Below are positions 12,031 to 24,599 of a stretch of DNA of 64,000 nucleotides, in pieces (position 1 is the first letter of the stretch; every line of letters begins with the position of its first letter). The notes beneath the pieces were generated by a model. That model had not been told where the DNA came from. It made no database searches and was given only the letters and a program-made list of their open reading frames with translations. The stretch is from Microcebus murinus (lineage: Eukaryota > Chordata > Mammalia > Primates > Cheirogaleidae): positions 74,035,001 to 74,099,000 of the forward strand of contig NC_134106.1 in the NCBI RefSeq assembly GCF_040939455.1. Direction: 5' to 3'. A program made the position numbers and the translations under genes.

Positions 12031-12366
12031 CAGCCGTGCTTGGTGCCTCACACCTGTAATCCTAGCACTCTGGGAGGCCGAGGCGGGCGGATTGCTCAAG
12101 GTCAGGAGTTCGAAACCAGCCTGAGCAAGAGTGAGACCCCGTCTCTACTATAAATAGAAAGAAATTAATTGACCAACTAATATATATAGAAAAAATTAGC
12201 TGGGCATGGTGGCGCATGCCTGTAGTCCCAGCTACTTGGGAGGCTGAGGCAGCAGGATTGCTTGAGCCCAGGAGTTTGAGGTTACTGTGAGCTAAGCTGA
12301 TGCCACAGCACTCACTCTAGCCTGGGCAACAAAGTGAGACTCTGTCTCCCCCACCCCACCCCCAAA
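12031..12366 (+). repeat. Alu SINE, strepsirrhine type
   Basis: The left end is diverged (CGTGCTTGGTGCCTCACACC), the lemur-type middle AAATTAATTGACCAACTAAT is present, and the tail is an unusual C-rich CCCCCACCCCACCCCC before the short A run. Confidence 0.9.
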
Positions 12367-12679
12367 AAAGAAATATACAAATACTTACCAAACCAACCTG
12401 CTTGTGTGTGTCACACTCCTTCGCTGCTCTCAGCCAGCTCGCTCGGGAAGCAAACTGACATTAGATAAACGTACTAGGTTGTAAGGTCCCTCGAGGCAGG
12501 TGCCTTGACTTTATGTCCCTCCAAGTATTTCTCAAAACTAGGACAAAAATATTTTCCATTTGAATGAGCTCATTAATGCTGAGAGTATAGTGACTGGTGG
12601 TGGTGTTTTGCCCAGCAGCATTGATCACTGATGCAGAGACTTTTGAATGCCAGAAATGGCTTCCTGCCAAGAGATGAAT

Positions 12680-12820
12680 CACTCATTCAGCATTTGACAT
12701 GTACTTGTTCCAGACAATGTTCTAGGCAGGAGAATATAAGACAAGGTCCTTATCTTCATATTTCTAAGACAAAGTCCTTGCCCTCATAGAGCTTATGTTC
12801 TTGGAGGAGCTTGCATGTTA
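12680..12820 (+). repeat. Old L2/MIR-like remnant
   Basis: ATTCAGCATTTGACATGTAC, TGTTCTAGGCAGGAGAATAT and CTTGCCCTCATAGAGCTTAT follow the pattern of an old L2-type repeat end. The family is uncertain. Confidence 0.45.
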
Positions 12821-14750
12821 ATGGATGCTCAGTAGAAACATTTTTAACTGAAGGAGCACATATTCTCACAGACCCAGCTGCTGGAATTCTGAGTCAAAGT
12901 GACAGCTGTGGAAACAGGGATCCTTTCTGGAAACCCTCACATCTTACTATGTAGGAGGAAGTTGCTTATGTCTATGTGTCACCTGAGTTATTTTCTCCTC
13001 TCGTTTCCTTTTCTTTCTGGGATGGATGCAATGGTTTAGACATAAAGATTTTTTAAAAAGGAAAATAACTCAGTGAATTACATTCAAAGGATAATGTCAA
13101 AACCTCCTAGAGTTATAGAGTCCAACGACTGAGATACACCCGTGCCTCCTGTCCAGAGGCCCCTGGTGGAGTCTTACTCTCTTTTCAGCCTGGCTCGCGT
13201 TGCTACAGTGTGATGCAGGCTTGGGGTTTGCACACAGCGTAATGGGCCTGTGAATAGCCAGCTCAGCTAGGTGTTGGTGGCATCTATGCAAACAAAGACA
13301 TCAGGAGGTAGACACCCAGCATGCCAGCAAAGAATTAGACTTCTGAGTTTCAATGGGAAAAGCCTAAACTGTAAGAAGGCATATGCACAGAGTTTTAGGA
13401 AAGAATATGCCTGTTCTTCAACTGCAGAAGAAATAAAGGCAGCTCAGTAAAGAGAAAAAGTAACATATATGCCAGTTTCCAGTGTTGCTTATTTCCCACA
13501 ACTGGGCATGGTGCCAGAGAAATAGGAAGAGGGAGAAAGGGCCAGTCTCGTACTGCACATATGCCACCAGCCAAAAGCAGTCCATTTTCATGGGGTTTGG
13601 GGCAGCCAGCCTCTAAGTTAGCTGCAGAGATCCAACTGCTGGTATTCACACCTTGGTTTTCCCTCCCACAGTATAGCTGGGTTGGTGTTCATGACTGATA
13701 GAATGTGGCAGAAGACATGATTCCCTTCCAAGATTAGGTTAGAAAAGACATTGGGCTCTGTCACTCTCTGTCTCTCTGACTCTTGCTCTGTCAGATAACT
13801 CTCCCAAGCAGTTTACAATTTAGTGACAAGAAGCATGCACAAAGGGAACAATTAGAGAAATATTACAAATGAAAATACAAGTTTAAGATAATTTCACCCC
13901 TTTAAGCTGTAGTAACCAGAGGTGCTAAGGAAATAGGAATGCAAGAGGTATGTGTGTTGGGGGGAAGAACAATCAGGGAAAATTTCTTAGAAAAAATCAG
14001 TTTTGATTCAGATGTAGAATGGAAGGCAACTGAGTATCATCAGAGCTGGTTGCAACATGTCTTGACCTAAGGAAAGGCCAAAGGCAGCATCTTCCTCTCC
14101 CTAGTCTGTCCTTAAACCTCATCTGCCCCTGGGCACTGCTGAGGTCATGTTAACCATTAATACCAAGGTTTTATTATTAACAGTTCATTCCTTCACTACA
14201 TACAGACTCTGCCGCCTGTGAAGATCTCTTGTCCCATATTCCTAGGAGTTCTCAGGGAGTAGCGCCTTCTCAAGCCAAGCCTTGCTAAGCCTCCTCCGTG
14301 TTTCACTTCCCTGCAGCTGCTCCTGGGGGTGAATCCTCTCTTCCCTGGTCTATGATGCATGGGGCATATCCAAGGTTGGAAAAACCACCCAAGTTCCCCA
14401 ACTGGCTCTACTGAAATGAACAGAATCTCTCTTGTCATAGAAGTCATACCAGCCCTGGAGTGGAGTTAAGGATTGATTCTCATACTGTCTCCTCAGTAGG
14501 ACTTCTCCTAAAATTCTCATTTTCAATTCCAAACCTTTTCCCCTTTGAAAACCAGGCCCCTGCTGCTCCAGGCAAATTACTTCACAGCCCGCCCTGAGTA
14601 CCAGTCTAGGCTCAACTGAAACATCCAGGTCCACCACAAAGCAAAGCTCAAGATAAAAATCTGAGGTGAAATGCCTGAAATACTTTTTGGATTAGTCATT
14701 TGCATTTTTTTCCCTGCATTTTAGAATCTTTAAAGGGAAAAAAATAAAAT
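12821..14750. other. Intergenic stretch, nothing recognised
   Basis: Apparently unique sequence with no convincing exon on either strand and no clear repeat. Confidence 0.4.
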
Positions 14751-14754
14751 CTAT

Positions 14755-14935
14755 AAAATCTGAACAAGCTCTGTGGATTGTGCTGATGTCAATGTCCTAG
14801 TTTTGATAATTATACTACAGTTATGTAAGATGTTACCACTGGGGAAAACTGGGAAAAGGGTATAAGGGACCTCCCAGTACTTTTTTTTTTTCCTGCAACT
14901 TTCTGCAAATCTAAATAAAAAAAAATTTTTTTTAA
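14755..14935 (+). repeat. L1M 3' end fragment
   Basis: GATGTTACCACTGGGGAAAA, GGGTATAAGGGACCTCC and CTGCAAATCTAAATAAAAA are typical of the 3' untranslated end of an old L1M element. Confidence 0.55.
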
Positions 14936-15813
14936 GGGAAAGAGCTATTTCCCAGGTATGCCAATGCCAATCAGTTGTCTGTTGACTCTTAACTCCATTC
15001 AAATACTGTGTGTGCTATTTGGCATTACAGGGGGCTGGAAGCTTGCAAACTACATTTCCTAGACTCTGTTTTCAGCTGATTTTAGGTTCTGCTGGTGGAA
15101 AACACTGGCAATAAATTGGAAGTTGATAAAAGGAACAGACTTTTTCTTTTTATTCTTGAGGCAGCAGTGTATCCCAGCAGCCTCAGTAGCGCAGTGATTC
15201 TGGGTGCCGGAAAATACCTTTCCTTTTCTTTCTTCAGTTTAGTTGGATGGTGGCATCCTGCAGTTACTGATCTTTGGGTAATCTCATTTCCCCCTTGAAT
15301 CCCTCAGCCTTTCTGACATTTTTAAAAATGGCTTTATTGAAATATAATTCACATATAATAAGATTCATCCATTATAAGTAACTTTACAATAATTTTGGCA
15401 ACTTTGTGTAACCATTGCTACAATTCCATTTTAGAATATATCATCACGTAAGAAAATTTACTCGTGACTGTTTGTAGTTATTCTCCACTCTCATCCAGCC
15501 CTCGGGAACCACCGCTCTGCTTTCTCTCTATAATTTTCCCTTTTGTAGATATTTTATATATTAATAGATCAAATTTACAAATTGTAGTCTCTTGTGTTTG
15601 GCTTCTATCACTTAGCATAAAGTTTTTGAAGTTCATCTATGTGTTATCAGTAGTTCGTTCCTTTTAATTGCTGAACAGTATTTCACCATATAAAAATGCT
15701 ACATTTTGTTTTTCTATTCATCAGTTGATGACCATTTATGTGTTTCAAATTTTTAGCTATTGGAAATAATTCACATTATATGTCTTTGTGTGGACATATG
15801 TTTTTATTTCTTT

Positions 15814-15859
15814 TTTTTTTTTTTTTTTTTTTTTCTTAAATGAAAGCAACTTGTCTGAA
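15814..15859 (-). mobile_element. Tiny poly(A)-tailed retro-insertion with 16-bp target duplication
   Basis: ATGTTTTTATTTCTTT occurs exactly at 15798-15813 and 15860-15875. Between them lie a T run and about 25 nt (CTTAAATGAAAGCAACTTGT and five more bases). Read on the minus strand this is a 25-nt sequence followed by poly(A), the form of an L1-mobilised RNA cut very short. The source RNA was not recognised. Confidence 0.75.
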
Positions 15860-16848
15860 ATGTTTTTATTTCTTTAGGGTAGATTCCTAAGAACAGAATT
15901 GCTGTGTTTTAGGGTAAATTTATGTTTAACTTTTTAAGACATTGCTGAAACTGTTTTCCACAGTGGATCTATCATTTTACCAGCAGTTTCTCTGCATCCT
16001 CAACAAAACTTGGTCAACAAGGGTGCATGTAGTGGTAGCTGGTGGTTTTAATTTGCATTTCTCTGATGATTATGTTGTTGTTGAGCATATTTTCACTTGC
16101 TTATTAGACATCTGTGTTCTTTCTTTGGTGAAATGTCTATTAAATCTTATGTTCATTTTAAATGGAGTTGCTTTCCTGTGATTGAGTTGTATGAATTCTT
16201 TTTTTCTCTCTCTCTTTTTATATACCCTGCACTCCTTTTTGATGAGTTCTTTATATATTGTGGATACATGCTCTTTATCAGATATATGATTGGTAAATAC
16301 TTCTCCCAGTTTGTGGCTTATCTTTTTATTTTGTTTATGGTGTCTTTTGTAGTACAAATGTCTTAGATTTTGGTGAATTCCAATTTACTTATTTTTTATT
16401 TTAGGATCATTCTTTTGGTGTCATATTTAAGAAGTCCTTCCCTGACCCAAGGCCATGAAGATTTTCTCCTATGTTTTCTTCTATAAGTTTTGTAATTTTA
16501 GCTTGTGCATTTAAATATATAATATGTTTTAGTTAATTTTTGTGTGAGGACAAGGTCTAAGGCATTTTTTTAAAAATGTCAATATCCAGTTGTCCCAGAT
16601 TATTTGTTGAAAACATTGTCCTTTCCTTGTTAAATTTGTTTGACAACTTTGTCAAAAATCAACTATTAATGTAAGGACTTATTTCTGGACTCTCAATTCT
16701 GTTTCATTGATGTACATGCCTATCCTTGTGTTCATATCTGATTGTCTTGAGGAATTCCTCTTCTATTCTTAGTTGGTTGAGAGTTTTTATCATGACTGGG
16801 TGTTGAATTTTGTCAAATACTTTTTCTACATACATTAAGATGTTCATG

Positions 16849-17194
<346 letters not shown>

Positions 17195-18109
17195 GATGTT
17201 CATGTAATATTTGTCCTTTATTGTATTATTATGGTGTTATATTATTTGATTTTCAATATCAAACCAAACTTACATTCTTAGGATAAATCCCAGTTGGTGG
17301 TGTATAATAATACTTCTTATATGTTAATATGTTTTAAATGTATCCACTCAGCTAGTATTTTTTAAAGATTTTTTCCTTTTTGTTCACTAGAGGTATTCGT
17401 CTTTAGTTTTCTTTTCTATGATGTCCTTGCCTGGCTTCGTTATTAGAGTGATGCTGGCCTCATAAAATCATTTAGAAGGTGTTTCTTCCTCCTCTGTTTG
17501 ATAGAAGAGTTTGTGAATAATTGGTATTGTTTACTCTTTAAATGTTTGGTAGAATTCACAAATGAAACCGTCTGGGTCTGGGCTTTTCTTTCTAGGAAGA
17601 TTTTAAGTTATGAATTCAATTTATTTATTTGTTATAGATATATTCATATTTTCTATTTATTTTTTAGTCAGTTTGACAATTTATGTCTTTTTAAGAAGTT
17701 ATCCATTATGAAAGTTGTTCAATTTGTTTGCATAAATGTGTTCATAATATTTCCTGTATTCCTTTTTATTTCTATAGGGCCATTAGTGATGTGTACTATT
17801 TCATGCTGGATGTGACTTCTCTCTCTCTCTCTCTCTTTCTTGGTCAGTCTAGCTAAAGGTTTACTAATTTTTTTTTTATCTTTGCAAAGAACTAGTGTTT
17901 AGCTTTCTTGATTTTTCTGTGTTATTTTTCTTCTTTCTGATACACTGATTTCTTCCCTAATCTTGATTATTTCTTCTCCTTACTTTAAGTTAAGCTCACT
18001 CTTCTTTTTTGAATTCTTCTTCTTCTTCTTCTTTTTTTGTAGCCAGCTTTGCATGGATGACTTTTTTAAAACACAGAAACTTAAGTTCTGGTCTTTGAGA
18101 CTCTGTTCA

Positions 18110-18700
18110 TTTTTCTGCAATCTTTCCTCTCTGTATTGTTTAGATTGGATAATTTTTCTTGATCTCTCTTCATGTTCACTGATTATTTCTTATGCCACAT
18201 TGAATCTGCTGTTGAACCCCTTTAGTGAATTATTTGCTTCAGTTGTTATACTTTTTGATACCAAATTTTTATTTTTTAGTAATCTCTATACTCTTATGAG
18301 AATCACTATTTGTTGATTTATTGTCATCTTAATTTCCTTTAAGTCTTTGAACATGATTTTATTTTTTGAACATATTTACTATAGTTCTTTTGAAATTTTT
18401 GTTTGATAAATCTAACATTCATAGTCACTCAGAGGAAGAGTCTATTGACTGCCTTTTTTCCTGAGTATCGGTCACACTCTTCTGTTACTTTCCATGTCTT
18501 GTAATTTTTTGTTAAAAATGGTCATTGTAAGCAACTCTGGATTCTGATTTTTTTCCTTCTGAAAGTTGTTTTTGTAGCTATTTGTTTAGTACCTTACTTG
18601 CTATATCTGTGAAATCTGTCTCCCCTGTGATGTGCAGCCATTGATGTCTTTGCTCAAGAATATATTCTTGTTTTTACTCTTTACTCTGGTTTCCTATGGT
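18110..18700 (-). repeat. L1M 5'-region-like antisense fragment
   Basis: The plus strand has TTTAGATTGGATAATTTTTC, TTGAATCTGCTGTTGAACCC, TTGATAAATCTAACATTCAT and AGCAACTCTGGATTCTG, in the order seen in the 5'/ORF1 part of old L1M copies read backwards. Confidence 0.6.
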
Positions 18701-19560
18701 TGCATGTGTCTGCATAGCTTAGTGGTCAGCCAATGATTAGATAAAGATTGTGCTCAAAAACCTTGAACCAGTCAGGCTTGTATGCTCTGCTGATGCATCT
18801 GAATATAGATAGGGAGGCACATTCAAAATTTAGGCTATTCACAGGTCTCACCTGGGGTTTACTTTCTGATGGGCCCTTTTGAGTCTTCTATGCTCACACA
18901 CAAAGTCTTAGGGTCAGCCAGGAGTATGTGAACAACTTGGGGATTCTCAGTCTCTGCTACACATGTGCATGGCATCAGTCAGGGACATGCTTGCCCCAGT
19001 CACAACCTCAGGCTCAGGCTAGTAGAAATGAGTCCTTGGCTCTTCCTCACTCTCTTACCTCTGGGAAATCACTTTCACTTACTGATCCTGGCTATGAAGG
19101 TCATCCATTGCTCCTAATGGAGCGAGTCCTCTTTGATGGCAGTAGAGAAGCTGCAGGTCATTATGTCCCTTTCCAAAGTGCTGAAATAGCTCTCTTTTGG
19201 GCAATTTTGTGCATCTTTATAGTTGTTTTTAGGGAAGATGATTTGATGACCTCCTCACTCAACCATAGCCAGAAGTTCTGCCTGAATCAACTATTTCTCC
19301 CAACACTTCTGTAATTAATTCCTTAAATCAAATTCCCTCTGTTTTAAATCCCTAGAATGGTTTCTGTTTTCCTGACTGGATATAGCTCAAACACTGTAGA
19401 CTTTAGGAACTTATTGCAAATCAAGGCATGGATGATAATTTCAATAGGAAATAATCCTCAAAGGTTTGGCACCATCGATATGCCCCAATCTTTCTCACCC
19501 TCACACATACACACAAAAAGACCAGACTTTGATATAAATTGAGTGTAGATTTGAGTCCAG
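18701..19560. other. Intergenic stretch, nothing recognised
   Basis: A 128-codon open frame at 18928-19314 has no recognisable domain or splice partners. It probably lies in decayed repeat sequence. Confidence 0.4.
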
Positions 19561-19790
19561 TCTCCACCCATTTATTAGCTCTGAGGTTGTGGACACAATG
19601 CTGAGGCTCTGTGAGCTTTGGTTTCCTCATCTGTAAAGGGAAGTTAATAATACTTAACTAATAATGCATAGTGCTAAATGTCTTGATGTAGTCATTACAC
19701 AATGCATACATATATCAAAACAATGTGTTGCATACCATAAATATATACAATTTTTACTTGTCAATTAAAAAGAAAGAAATAAAAAAAATG
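19561..19790 (+). repeat. MIR remnant followed by a short L1 3' end
   Basis: TTTGGTTTCCTCATCTGTAAA (about 19617-19637) is MIR-like. CATATATCAAAACAATGTG through CATAAATATATACAATTTTT and TTGTCAATTAAAAAG (19710-19775) resembles the L1MA-type 3' terminus. Confidence 0.6.
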
Positions 19791-21490
19791 CTTGCCTAAT
19801 GAAATTGTTCTGGGGAATGAGATGATGTATGGAAATCACTTGGGACAATACACATGCCTAATGTGTATTGAAATCTACTTTTTCTCCAGTTTAAGACTTC
19901 ATTCCTTTTATTGTTCCCAAGAAACATCAGAGTAAATATTCACTGAGAAATCATATTCTCATGAAAATCCACACATGAGGGACCTGGAAGGAAGAAGCCA
20001 GATTAATTAAACTGCTCAGCAATTCATCATCTGGCTTTCATGCGTCCCATGGCCTAATTTCCTTTCGGTTTCCCCATAACAAAACTTTTTGAAGACCCAG
20101 AGATGAGCCTTATATGTATGCCTGAATTGATTAAAACTTTTAGCTTCTTTCTCAGATTCTAATGCAGTTCTTATTCCTGTGAATAAGCAGGACCTTCAAC
20201 ACAGCAGAAACAGCAGACCTCCCAAAGCTCCATGAATAAATTATGATGTTTGCCTGCTAGCAATACTGCCTGTAACATGAGGAGCAGAGTCAGCTAACAG
20301 TTGCTGGGAGATGCCACAGTCTTGAACCGTAGAATAAATGGAGATAGATTTCCGTGGCTGGTAAACCAATTGGATTTCTTACATTTAGGGTGAATTCAAT
20401 TATCTACTCTTTCGTTTTGGAGAGTGGAAAGTGTCTTCCCATCAAGGTAAGTAAAACTGTCCATGTTTTTCCCCTTGTTGGTTCTTCTTGGGTGGCTACC
20501 CTCTGATGATTGTCCATCAAAGATGGATCGTAGGATTTTCACAACTTATGCTCTGAGTAAGATGGTGTTGGCTGATCTCTAGATGTATTCAGAAGCAGGA
20601 ATAATCACACTGCCCATTTCCCTAGGTGTTAAACTTTTGTTACCTGGAATAGTTTATTTTATAATACATTTTGATGTGTCAATGTGTTTCATTAAGAGTT
20701 CATGCTAAAAACATAATGTGGATTATCCATTTAAAAATGAGAAGGCAAAATCTACTAAAGTGACAAAAAAACAGTATGAGATATAACCATCTCTCTTCTT
20801 GGATAATTAAGAAGGTGTGTCAGGACCCTACATGTCCTCTCTCCCTCTTTGTAAGCACTGCACCTCTACCACCTAAGGCTGTGCAGAAATGAAGGTCCCT
20901 AGAGAGATGGGGTGCATAGGTGTGCCGGTTGGGCCTCCCAAAACACAATCAAAATGGTTTAAGCAAAACAAAAAAGTGTGTGTTGAGGGACAGATGCTTA
21001 CCTGAATCTAAGGGCCCAAGCAATGTCCTCAGGACTTGGTCTCACTCTCTCCCTCCCCTCACTACACTTTCCTCAGTGCTGGCTCTATCCACAAGCAGGC
21101 CCCGTTATGGGGGCAAAAGGGCTGTCAGCACCTCTAGATGCATAGCCTGGTTCTCGACAAGATTTTTGAGGTCAGCCCTAATTGGACAGGCTGAGACCAT
21201 CTACCCTTCCTAATCGATCCACGTAGCCAGGGCAAGGGTCTTAGCTCAGTTTCCCCGGCAGCAGTGCCAGAGACAGTGGTTTGAGGGCAAATGATGTATC
21301 GAAGAAGTGCCCTTCAAGAAAAGCCTATAGGGGAGGGAGAGAAACAGGAGAGGGTGGTGAAGGAGCCACACAAGAATGCAGTCTCAGGTCAAGTCTAACC
21401 TGGTCTGATCCACAAGATACAGCCACAGAGCACAAACCGCATTATAGATTTACCTTCCCCAGAGGTAAGGGGGCTGACCTTTTACACTAG
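19791..21490. other. Intergenic stretch, nothing recognised
   Basis: Mostly unique-looking sequence. No coding exon or RNA gene was recognised. A non-coding leader exon for the downstream plus-strand gene could hide here but cannot be identified from sequence alone. Confidence 0.4.
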
Positions 21491-21496
21491 ATATCA

Positions 21497-21697
21497 TTCA
21501 CAGTTACTTGTTGAAATATATTCATGATGACTCCTTTAAAATCCTTGTCAGATAATGTCAACATCTGTGTCATCTTGGTTTTCATGTATGATGATTGTCT
21601 TTTCTCATTTTCTGGTTTTTGGCACGATGAGTGATTTTTTTGTTATGTCCTGGGCACTTTCAGTATTGTCTTAAGAGATTCCAGATCTCTTTTAAAT
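21497..21697 (-). repeat. 201-bp L1M segment, near-identical copy of 23725-23925
   Basis: Aligning by eye at a fixed offset of 2228 bp, the two segments differ at only two positions (CAC/CAT in GGCAYGATGAG, and T/A in ATCTCWTTTAAAT). Identity stops sharply on both sides. The sequence is from the 5' region of an L1M read backwards. Confidence 0.9.
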
Positions 21698-21889
21698 CTG
21701 CTCCTGGAGGAGCGATTACTCCCCCAGGGAAAGTAGCTCTGTCATCTCAGATCCAATCTCCTGCAGAGGGGGCAGCCGGGAGCTGCCAGCAGCCGGTATT
21801 GCAGCCCTAGGTGCACTGGCTGGTAAAGGGATCTTAGTGGGCCCCATGGCATCTACTGCCTTGCCGGTGAAATAGCTACATAAATTATT

Positions 21890-22560
21890 TAGAATTCTTC
21901 TCCATGGGAGAAGTATTTATTCAATCATGACTAATGGATATTTATTTCATACTTTCGGTTAGAATCCAATACTACTTTATTTTATTGCTCAAATTGTACC
22001 AGCTTTGGCCATTGGGAGTTTTTTCATTTGAATCCTGTGTCCCTTTGGCATACCTCCACCAATGTGGGTTTTATTTTGTTTTGGAGCACTTCTTTATTTT
22101 CTGTAATTTCAAGAGGCTCCATGCTCACTGTTTTTTGTTTTTGTTTTTTTTTTGAGATAGAGTCTCAGTCTACTGCTAGAGTGCCGTGGCATCAGCCTAC
22201 CTCACTGTAACCTCAAACTCCTGGGCTCAAGCAGTCCTCCTGTCTCAGCCTCCTGAGTAGCTGAGACTACAGGCGTGTGCCACCATGCCCAGCTATATTT
22301 TCTATTTTTAGTTGCTCAGCTATTTTTTTTTTCCTATTTTTGGTAAGGATGGGTCTTGCTCTTGCTAGGGCTTGTCTCAAACTCCTGAGCTCAAGCAATC
22401 TTCCTGCCTCGGCCTCCCAGAGTGCTAGGATTAAAGGCGTGAGCCACTGTGCCCAGCTTCCACACTCACTTTCTATACTTCCTGTCTCAGTCCTAGAAGC
22501 AGCCATTTCTCCAAGGAATCCTGGTTAGTTGATGGTTTAATGTTGAAGCATCTTCTCATT
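21890..22560 (-). repeat. L1M 3' UTR-like antisense fragment, split by an Alu
   Basis: The left part (CAGCTTTGGCCATTGGGAGT, GAATCCTGTGTCCCTTTGGC) and the part right of the Alu (AGCAGCCATTTCTCCAAGGA) are consecutive in an old L1M-type 3' region. The Alu lies at about 22143-22458. Confidence 0.55.
22143..22458 (-). repeat. Alu SINE (older type), antisense
   Basis: A T-rich start, GAGATAGAGTCTCAG, GCTCAAGCAGTCCTCC and GTGAGCCACTGTGCCCAGC, with a diverged middle. It is nested in an L1M remnant. Confidence 0.85.
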
Positions 22561-22826
22561 TCTCAAATAAACCCTAATTTCTAAAGGGGTATTGTTCTTT
22601 TTCTATACAATTGGATTTCATATTCTAATATTTTGTTTACAAATTGTTGCAGCCATATCCCTATATAAAAATGGTGTCTACTTTCGTTTTTGGACATTCC
22701 TTACTAGTTTTTGTTATTAAGGCAATGTTAGCTTTATAAAGTAAATAATGAAGCTTTCCATTTTTCTAAGTAGTGAAATAGTTTAAGCATCATAAGTATC
22801 ATTTCTTCTTTAAAAGCCAGAAAGTG

Positions 22827-22977
22827 GCCAGTTGTTGTGGCTCACACCTGTAATCCCAGCACTTTTGGAGGCCAAGGTAGGAGGATCACTTGAGCTCAGG
22901 AGTTCGAGAATACAACGAGTTATGATTGCACCACTGCATTCCAGTCTAAGCAACAAAGCGAGACCCTTTCTCTAAGG
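22827..22977 (+). repeat. Alu monomer or internally deleted Alu
   Basis: GGCCAGTTGTTGTGGCTCAC to AGCGAGACCCTTTCTCTAA in about 150 bp is a single-arm-length Alu. Its 3' end is the insertion point of the hAT element that follows. Confidence 0.8.
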
Positions 22978-23168
22978 CAGGGGTCCTCAAACTTTTTAAA
23001 CAGGGGGCCAGTTCACTGTCCCTCAGACTGTTGGAGGGCCGGACTATAGTTTAAAAAAAACTATGAACAAATTCCTATGCACACTGCACATATCTTATTT
23101 TGAAGTAAAAAAATAAACGGGCAAAAACACCTGCATGTTGCCTGTGGGTCGTAGTTTGAGGATGCCTG
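22978..23168. mobile_element. 191-bp non-autonomous hAT transposon (MITE) with TIRs and 8-bp TSD
   Basis: The left end CAGGGGTCCTCAAACT pairs with the right end AGTTTGAGGATGCCTG, whose reverse complement CAGGCATCCTCAAACT differs at two of 16 positions. The flanking 8-mers are CTCTAAGG (22970-22977) and CTCTAAGA (23169-23176), 7 of 8 identical, the target duplication length of hAT elements. There is no open frame, so it needed transposase in trans. It inserted into an Alu 3' end. Similar horizontally transferred hAT families are known from mouse lemur and bushbaby; which one this is remains to be matched. Confidence 0.88.
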
Positions 23169-23229
23169 CTCTAAGATATGAATGAATGAATGAATGAATG
23201 CATGCCAGAAAAAAATTCAGCAATTAAAA

Positions 23230-24460
23230 TCTTCCGGATCTGTGACCTTTTAAAAGATAAGCCTTTAATTATTATTTTACTCTCTCTATAGCTAATCATT
23301 CATTCAGGTTTTCTGTTTCTTCTGGGTCATTTTTATTTGCTTATATTTTGATAAGAAAGGATTTTATTTCCCCTTTATTTTCCTGAAGATATTTTCACTG
23401 AGTAAAGAATTAGGGGTTAACAGTTCTTTTTTTTTTTTCAGTACTTCAAAATGTTAGATATTTTGTTACTGCCTCACAAGTTCCTGAATCTCTGTCCATT
23501 TCTTTTACAGACAACTCTCTCTTTGTTGTTAAGCTTAGAAAACTTGTTATGATCTATCTTTAAATTCACTGACTTTTTCTTCTGTCATCTCCATTGTATT
23601 ATTGAGCCTAACCAGTGAATTTGCCACTTTAGTTATATTTTTCAGTTCTAAATGTTTCATTTGGTTTTTATTTATAGTATCTTTCCCCCTTAGACTTTTA
23701 ATTTTCATATTTATTTCAAGTGTGTTCACAGTTACTTGTTGAAATATATTCATGATGACTCCTTTAAAATCCTTGTCAGATAATGTCAACATCTGTGTCA
23801 TCTTGGTTTTCATGTATGATGATTGTCTTTTCTCATTTTCTGGTTTTTGGCATGATGAGTGATTTTTTTGTTATGTCCTGGGCACTTTCAGTATTGTCTT
23901 AAGAGATTCCAGATCTCATTTAAATATTCTACTTTAACAAGCCTCCAGTGACACTGCAATAAAGGAATGGGAGGGCTGCCTCATTATCACTGGGTGGGGG
24001 TGAAAATCAAGGCTCTGCATTTGACCTCTGCTGATACTGCCCCAGAGGGAAGAAGGAGGGGTGCTTCAGTAATGCTGGACAGGAGTGGATATCCAAGCTC
24101 CTCTTCAGTATCTGCTAGGGAGAAGAGGAGTCCTGTGTTACCACTGGATGGGCATGGAAGTTCAGGCTCCTCACTTGGCCTCCATTGACAGGGAATGGTA
24201 TCCATATTTTGTGTATAAAGTGTTTGGTGGGGTTAGAGGAGTTATTATTAAAATGCTTTCTGTCCTCCCAGGGCCACCCTTTTTCTGGTGTTTTGGCTAG
24301 AGAGAACCAGCTTTTCTTAGTGTCTGGGTTGTACTATTGGTGTTTTTGGGTTGTGGGTTTCACAAGCACCCAGTTTGGGAAATATGGGATGCAAAGAGAA
24401 AACCCAGGGAACTCACTATTATGTTCTTCCTTGAGTTCTAAGATCCTTAGCTAGTCCACC
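23230..24460 (-). repeat. L1M 5' region, antisense, with 5' UTR-type tandem units
   Basis: The plus strand reads TTTTCTTCTGTCATCTCCAT, TCCTTGTCAGATAATGTCAA and CCAGATCTCATTTAAATATT. It is followed at about 23945-24195 by three imperfect units of roughly 75-85 bp built on CTCC/ACTGACACTGC and TTACCACTGGATGGGCATGG motifs, as in the 5' UTR of old L1M elements. It includes the right copy (23725-23925) of the 201-bp duplication. Confidence 0.7.
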
Positions 24461-24599
24461 TTTTCTTGCCACTTTTCAGAATCTTATGTTCGTTATATGT
24501 GTTATAATATTACGTCTAAGGGTTTTTACTTGCATTTAGCAGGAGGAATAAATAAAGATATGTCTACTCTATCTTAGTCTGAATCAGAATTTAGCACCT

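Noticed and set aside
17498..18316. Open frames of 105 and 117 codons rich in Phe/Leu/Ile
   Set aside because: Reverse translations of T-rich antisense L1 sequence.
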